In this document: positions 38,136-39,486 of the stretch, one piece after another | Position numbering within the stretch: the stretch's first letter is position 1 | Layout of the letters: each line of letters begins with the position of its first letter | DNA from: Burkholderiaceae bacterium | Lineage (GTDB): Bacteria > Pseudomonadota > Gammaproteobacteria > Burkholderiales > Burkholderiaceae | Reading direction: 5' to 3' | NCBI GenBank assembly: GCA_947450605.1 | Contig: CANFWB010000012.1 | Location: 1-39,486 of the forward strand | DNA: 39,486 nt | Made by a program: the position numbers and the translations under genes | Notes under the pieces: generated by a model | Told to the model about the DNA's origin: nothing | Seen by the model: only the letters and a program-made list of their open reading frames with translations | The model's database searches: none

Positions 38136-39023
38136 ATGAAATACGCTGCATTTTCTTTGCTTAACGATCCCAGCAAAACCCGTGTTGGATCAATTTCAGC
38201 TGACGGTAAAACGGTTGAAGAGTTAGATTTAGGTGTTGACGTTAGTGAAGATGGCGTAGTGGCAATCTTGCGCGCAGAGCTGGCAGGAAAGCTACCCAAA
38301 CCAACTTCAACTTATGAGATTTCTGCCATTCGTTTATTGGCTCCAGTTCCAAGACCCAGAAGAAATGTTTTTTGTGTGGGAAAAAATTATCATGAGCATG
38401 CTAAAGAATTCTCCAATAGCGGATTTGATGGCAGCGCTAAACCCGGGGAAGACATTCCTTCGCATGCAATCTTTTTTACCAAGCCACCAGAATCTGTTAC
38501 GGGGCCAAATACGAATGTCATCATCCCCACTGCCGTTTCAACGGCAATCGACTACGAAGCTGAGCTAACTATCATCATTGGCAAGGGCGGAAAGGGTATT
38601 AGTGAGGCAGATGCAATGCAGCATGTTTGGGCTTACACCGCAATCAATGACGTGACCGCTAGAGACTGGCAACAACGCCATAAGCAATGGTTTCTAGGTA
38701 AGAGTTTTGACACCTTCTGTCCTATGGGTCCTTGGGCCGTTACTGCAGATCAAGTTAATGCAGAGGATATTTCGGTTAAGTGCTGGGTGAATGGCGAGTT
38801 GCGCCAGAACTCCAACACTAAAGATTTGATCTTTGATATTCCCAACATGATCGCTACGGTCTCAGCTGGCATCACCCTTTATCCCGGCGATATCATCGCT
38901 ACCGGTACGCCGGTAGGTGTTGGCATCGGGTTTAAGCCGCCAAAATATTTAGTGAACGGTGATGTGGTGGTGGTGGAAATGGGGGGGATTGGCCGGCTTG
39001 AAAATACCTTTGTCGCAGAATAA
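38136..39023 (+). CDS. Fumarylacetoacetate hydrolase family protein
   Basis: This is a 295-aa FAH-superfamily enzyme, the group that includes C-C bond hydrolases, decarboxylases and isomerases of aromatic degradation. The metal-binding segment DYEAELTIIIG gives Glu141 and Glu143, and NDVTARDWQQRHKQWFLGKSFDTFCPMGPW gives Asp172 and Lys189. NVFCVGKNYHEHAKEF and the C-terminal PGDIIATGTPVGVGIGFKPPKYLVNGDVV are also typical. The N-terminal 70 residues form the usual small domain. The ATG is preceded by GGAGA (about 38122). The reaction cannot be assigned. It is divergent from the TctC-type gene, so the two may serve one carboxylate pathway. Confidence 0.93.
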   Translation: MKYAAFSLLNDPSKTRVGSISADGKTVEELDLGVDVSEDGVVAILRAELAGKLPKPTSTYEISAIRLLAPVPRPRRNVFCVGKNYHEHAKEFSNSGFDGSAKPGEDIPSHAIFFTKPPESVTGPNTNVIIPTAVSTAIDYEAELTIIIGKGGKGISEADAMQHVWAYTAINDVTARDWQQRHKQWFLGKSFDTFCPMGPWAVTADQVNAEDISVKCWVNGELRQNSNTKDLIFDIPNMIATVSAGITLYPGDIIATGTPVGVGIGFKPPKYLVNGDVVVVEMGGIGRLENTFVAE

Positions 39024-39100
39024 GCGTTTAGATATTTTGACCTGTTCGGGCAGCCCAAAAGCGAGCAAATCAACATAGTTGACCATGGTTGGCGCGTTTT

Positions 39101-39130
39101 TTCAGGCTGAAAGGCAGTTTCATTTATAAT
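39101..39130 (+). promoter_or_regulatory. promoter of tRNA-Phe
   Basis: A perfect -10 TATAAT (39125-39130) stands ten nt before the mature tRNA. The likely -35, TTCAGG (39101-39106), is 18 nt upstream and weak. The FAH-tRNA gap (39024-39140) holds nothing else that I recognise. Confidence 0.55.
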
Positions 39131-39140
39131 TCCAAGTCTT

Positions 39141-39216
39141 GGCCTGGTAGCTCAGTCGGTAGAGCAGAGGATTGAAAATCCTTGTGTCGGTGGTTCGATT
39201 CCGCCCCGGGCCACCA
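39141..39216 (+). tRNA. tRNA-Phe (anticodon GAA)
   Basis: This is a 76-nt cloverleaf with CCA encoded. The acceptor arms GGCCTGG and CCGGGCC pair with one G-U. The D-arm is GCTC...GAGC and the anticodon stem AGGA/TCCT has the loop TTGAAAA, anticodon GAA. The T-arm GGTGG-TTCGATT-CCGCC precedes discriminator A and CCA. No integrase or attachment repeat is seen beside it. Confidence 0.98.
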
Positions 39217-39224
39217 AGAATCAG

Positions 39225-39255
39225 AATAGCCCACTTGTTGGGCTATTTTTCTTTT
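39225..39255 (+). terminator. intrinsic terminator of tRNA-Phe
   Basis: The stem AATAGCCCA (39225-39233), loop CTTGT and TGGGCTATT (39239-39247) give nine pairs, and TTTTCTTTT follows. It stands 8 nt after the tRNA. Confidence 0.9.
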
Positions 39256-39486
39256 AAGGTTTGGCAGGGTTAGGGGCCATTCGTTTCGGACGCCTACATT
39301 AAGAAGCGTCCTTTAAAAGGACAAACCAAGTAGACATCCCTGCGTCGATTTAAGCATATAGCTTATTAATGGCGGTTGCTCGCAATATCATTTAAAACGA
39401 CATTTTTAATGCTCGATGAGGGTAATCACCAACGCATGCCTCTTTAAAAGTAGCTATTCTTACCTGAACCAAAAATACTATGGAGG
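39256..39486. other. non-coding right end of window
   Basis: No coding frame of useful length is visible in these 231 bases. A short perfect inverted repeat GTCCTTTAAAAGGAC lies at 39308-39322. The last bases, TATGGAGG, could be the ribosome site of a gene starting just outside the window. Confidence 0.5.

Noticed and set aside
39141-39216. tRNA-Phe as an integration site for a mobile element
   Set aside because: No integrase, no repeat of the tRNA 3' end and an ordinary terminator directly after it within the window.

Overview
The window looks like the replication-origin region of a betaproteobacterial chromosome, most likely Burkholderiales and probably Polynucleobacter. The assignment is by inference from gene content, moderate GC, small Burkholderiales-type proteins (DUF3717, a short SET-domain protein) and the order rpmH-dnaA-dnaN-gyrB without recF. 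No 16S gene is present to prove it. Almost every base is coding, and there are no insertion sequences, prophage or CRISPR arrays.

Left part (1-5.9 kb, minus strand): mnmG-rsmG-parA-parB form a tight run that leads into atpI-atpB, the start of the ATP synthase operon; atpB runs off the left edge. A perfect 16-bp parS centromere lies inside mnmG and a near-perfect one lies just upstream of it. Next (5.96-10.5 kb, minus) is a complete five-gene LIV/HAAT-type ABC importer (livG-livF-binding protein-livH-livM). Then (10.6-16.7 kb, minus) come DUF3717, a SET-domain methyltransferase, gyrB, dnaN and dnaA. The dnaA-dnaN gap carries a DnaA-box cluster and five DnaA-trio triplets, so it is the likely oriC. 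A second DnaA-box cluster sits at the dnaA promoter.

Right of dnaA the strand switches to plus (16.9-23.9 kb): rpmH-rnpA-yidD-yidC-mnmE, then GTP-type PEP carboxykinase and an MnmC-like FAD oxidoreductase whose 3' end overlaps the convergent topB by 175 bp. topB and a very short dprA (minus) are followed by a plus-strand run def-fmt-rsmB-DUF4390-ntrY-like kinase-ntrX-like regulator with touching or overlapping ends (27.4-33.8 kb).

The right end (33.9-39.5 kb) is more accessory. It has an OsmC-YcaO fusion protein, a signal-peptide-bearing class II aldolase translationally coupled to a TctC/Bug binding protein, a divergent fumarylacetoacetate-hydrolase family gene with a duplicated upstream element, and tRNA-Phe with its own promoter and terminator.

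Themes: replication initiation and chromosome segregation (dnaA, dnaN, gyrB, oriC, parABS); tRNA wobble-U34 modification (mnmG, mnmE, mnmC-like); 16S methylation (rsmG, rsmB); membrane protein insertion (yidD, yidC); translation start and N-terminal processing (fmt, def). I did not find an evidently new multi-gene system. The best leads are the origin architecture, the coding-embedded parS, the OsmC-YcaO fusion, and the secreted-aldolase/TctC/FAH locus with its repeated upstream element.
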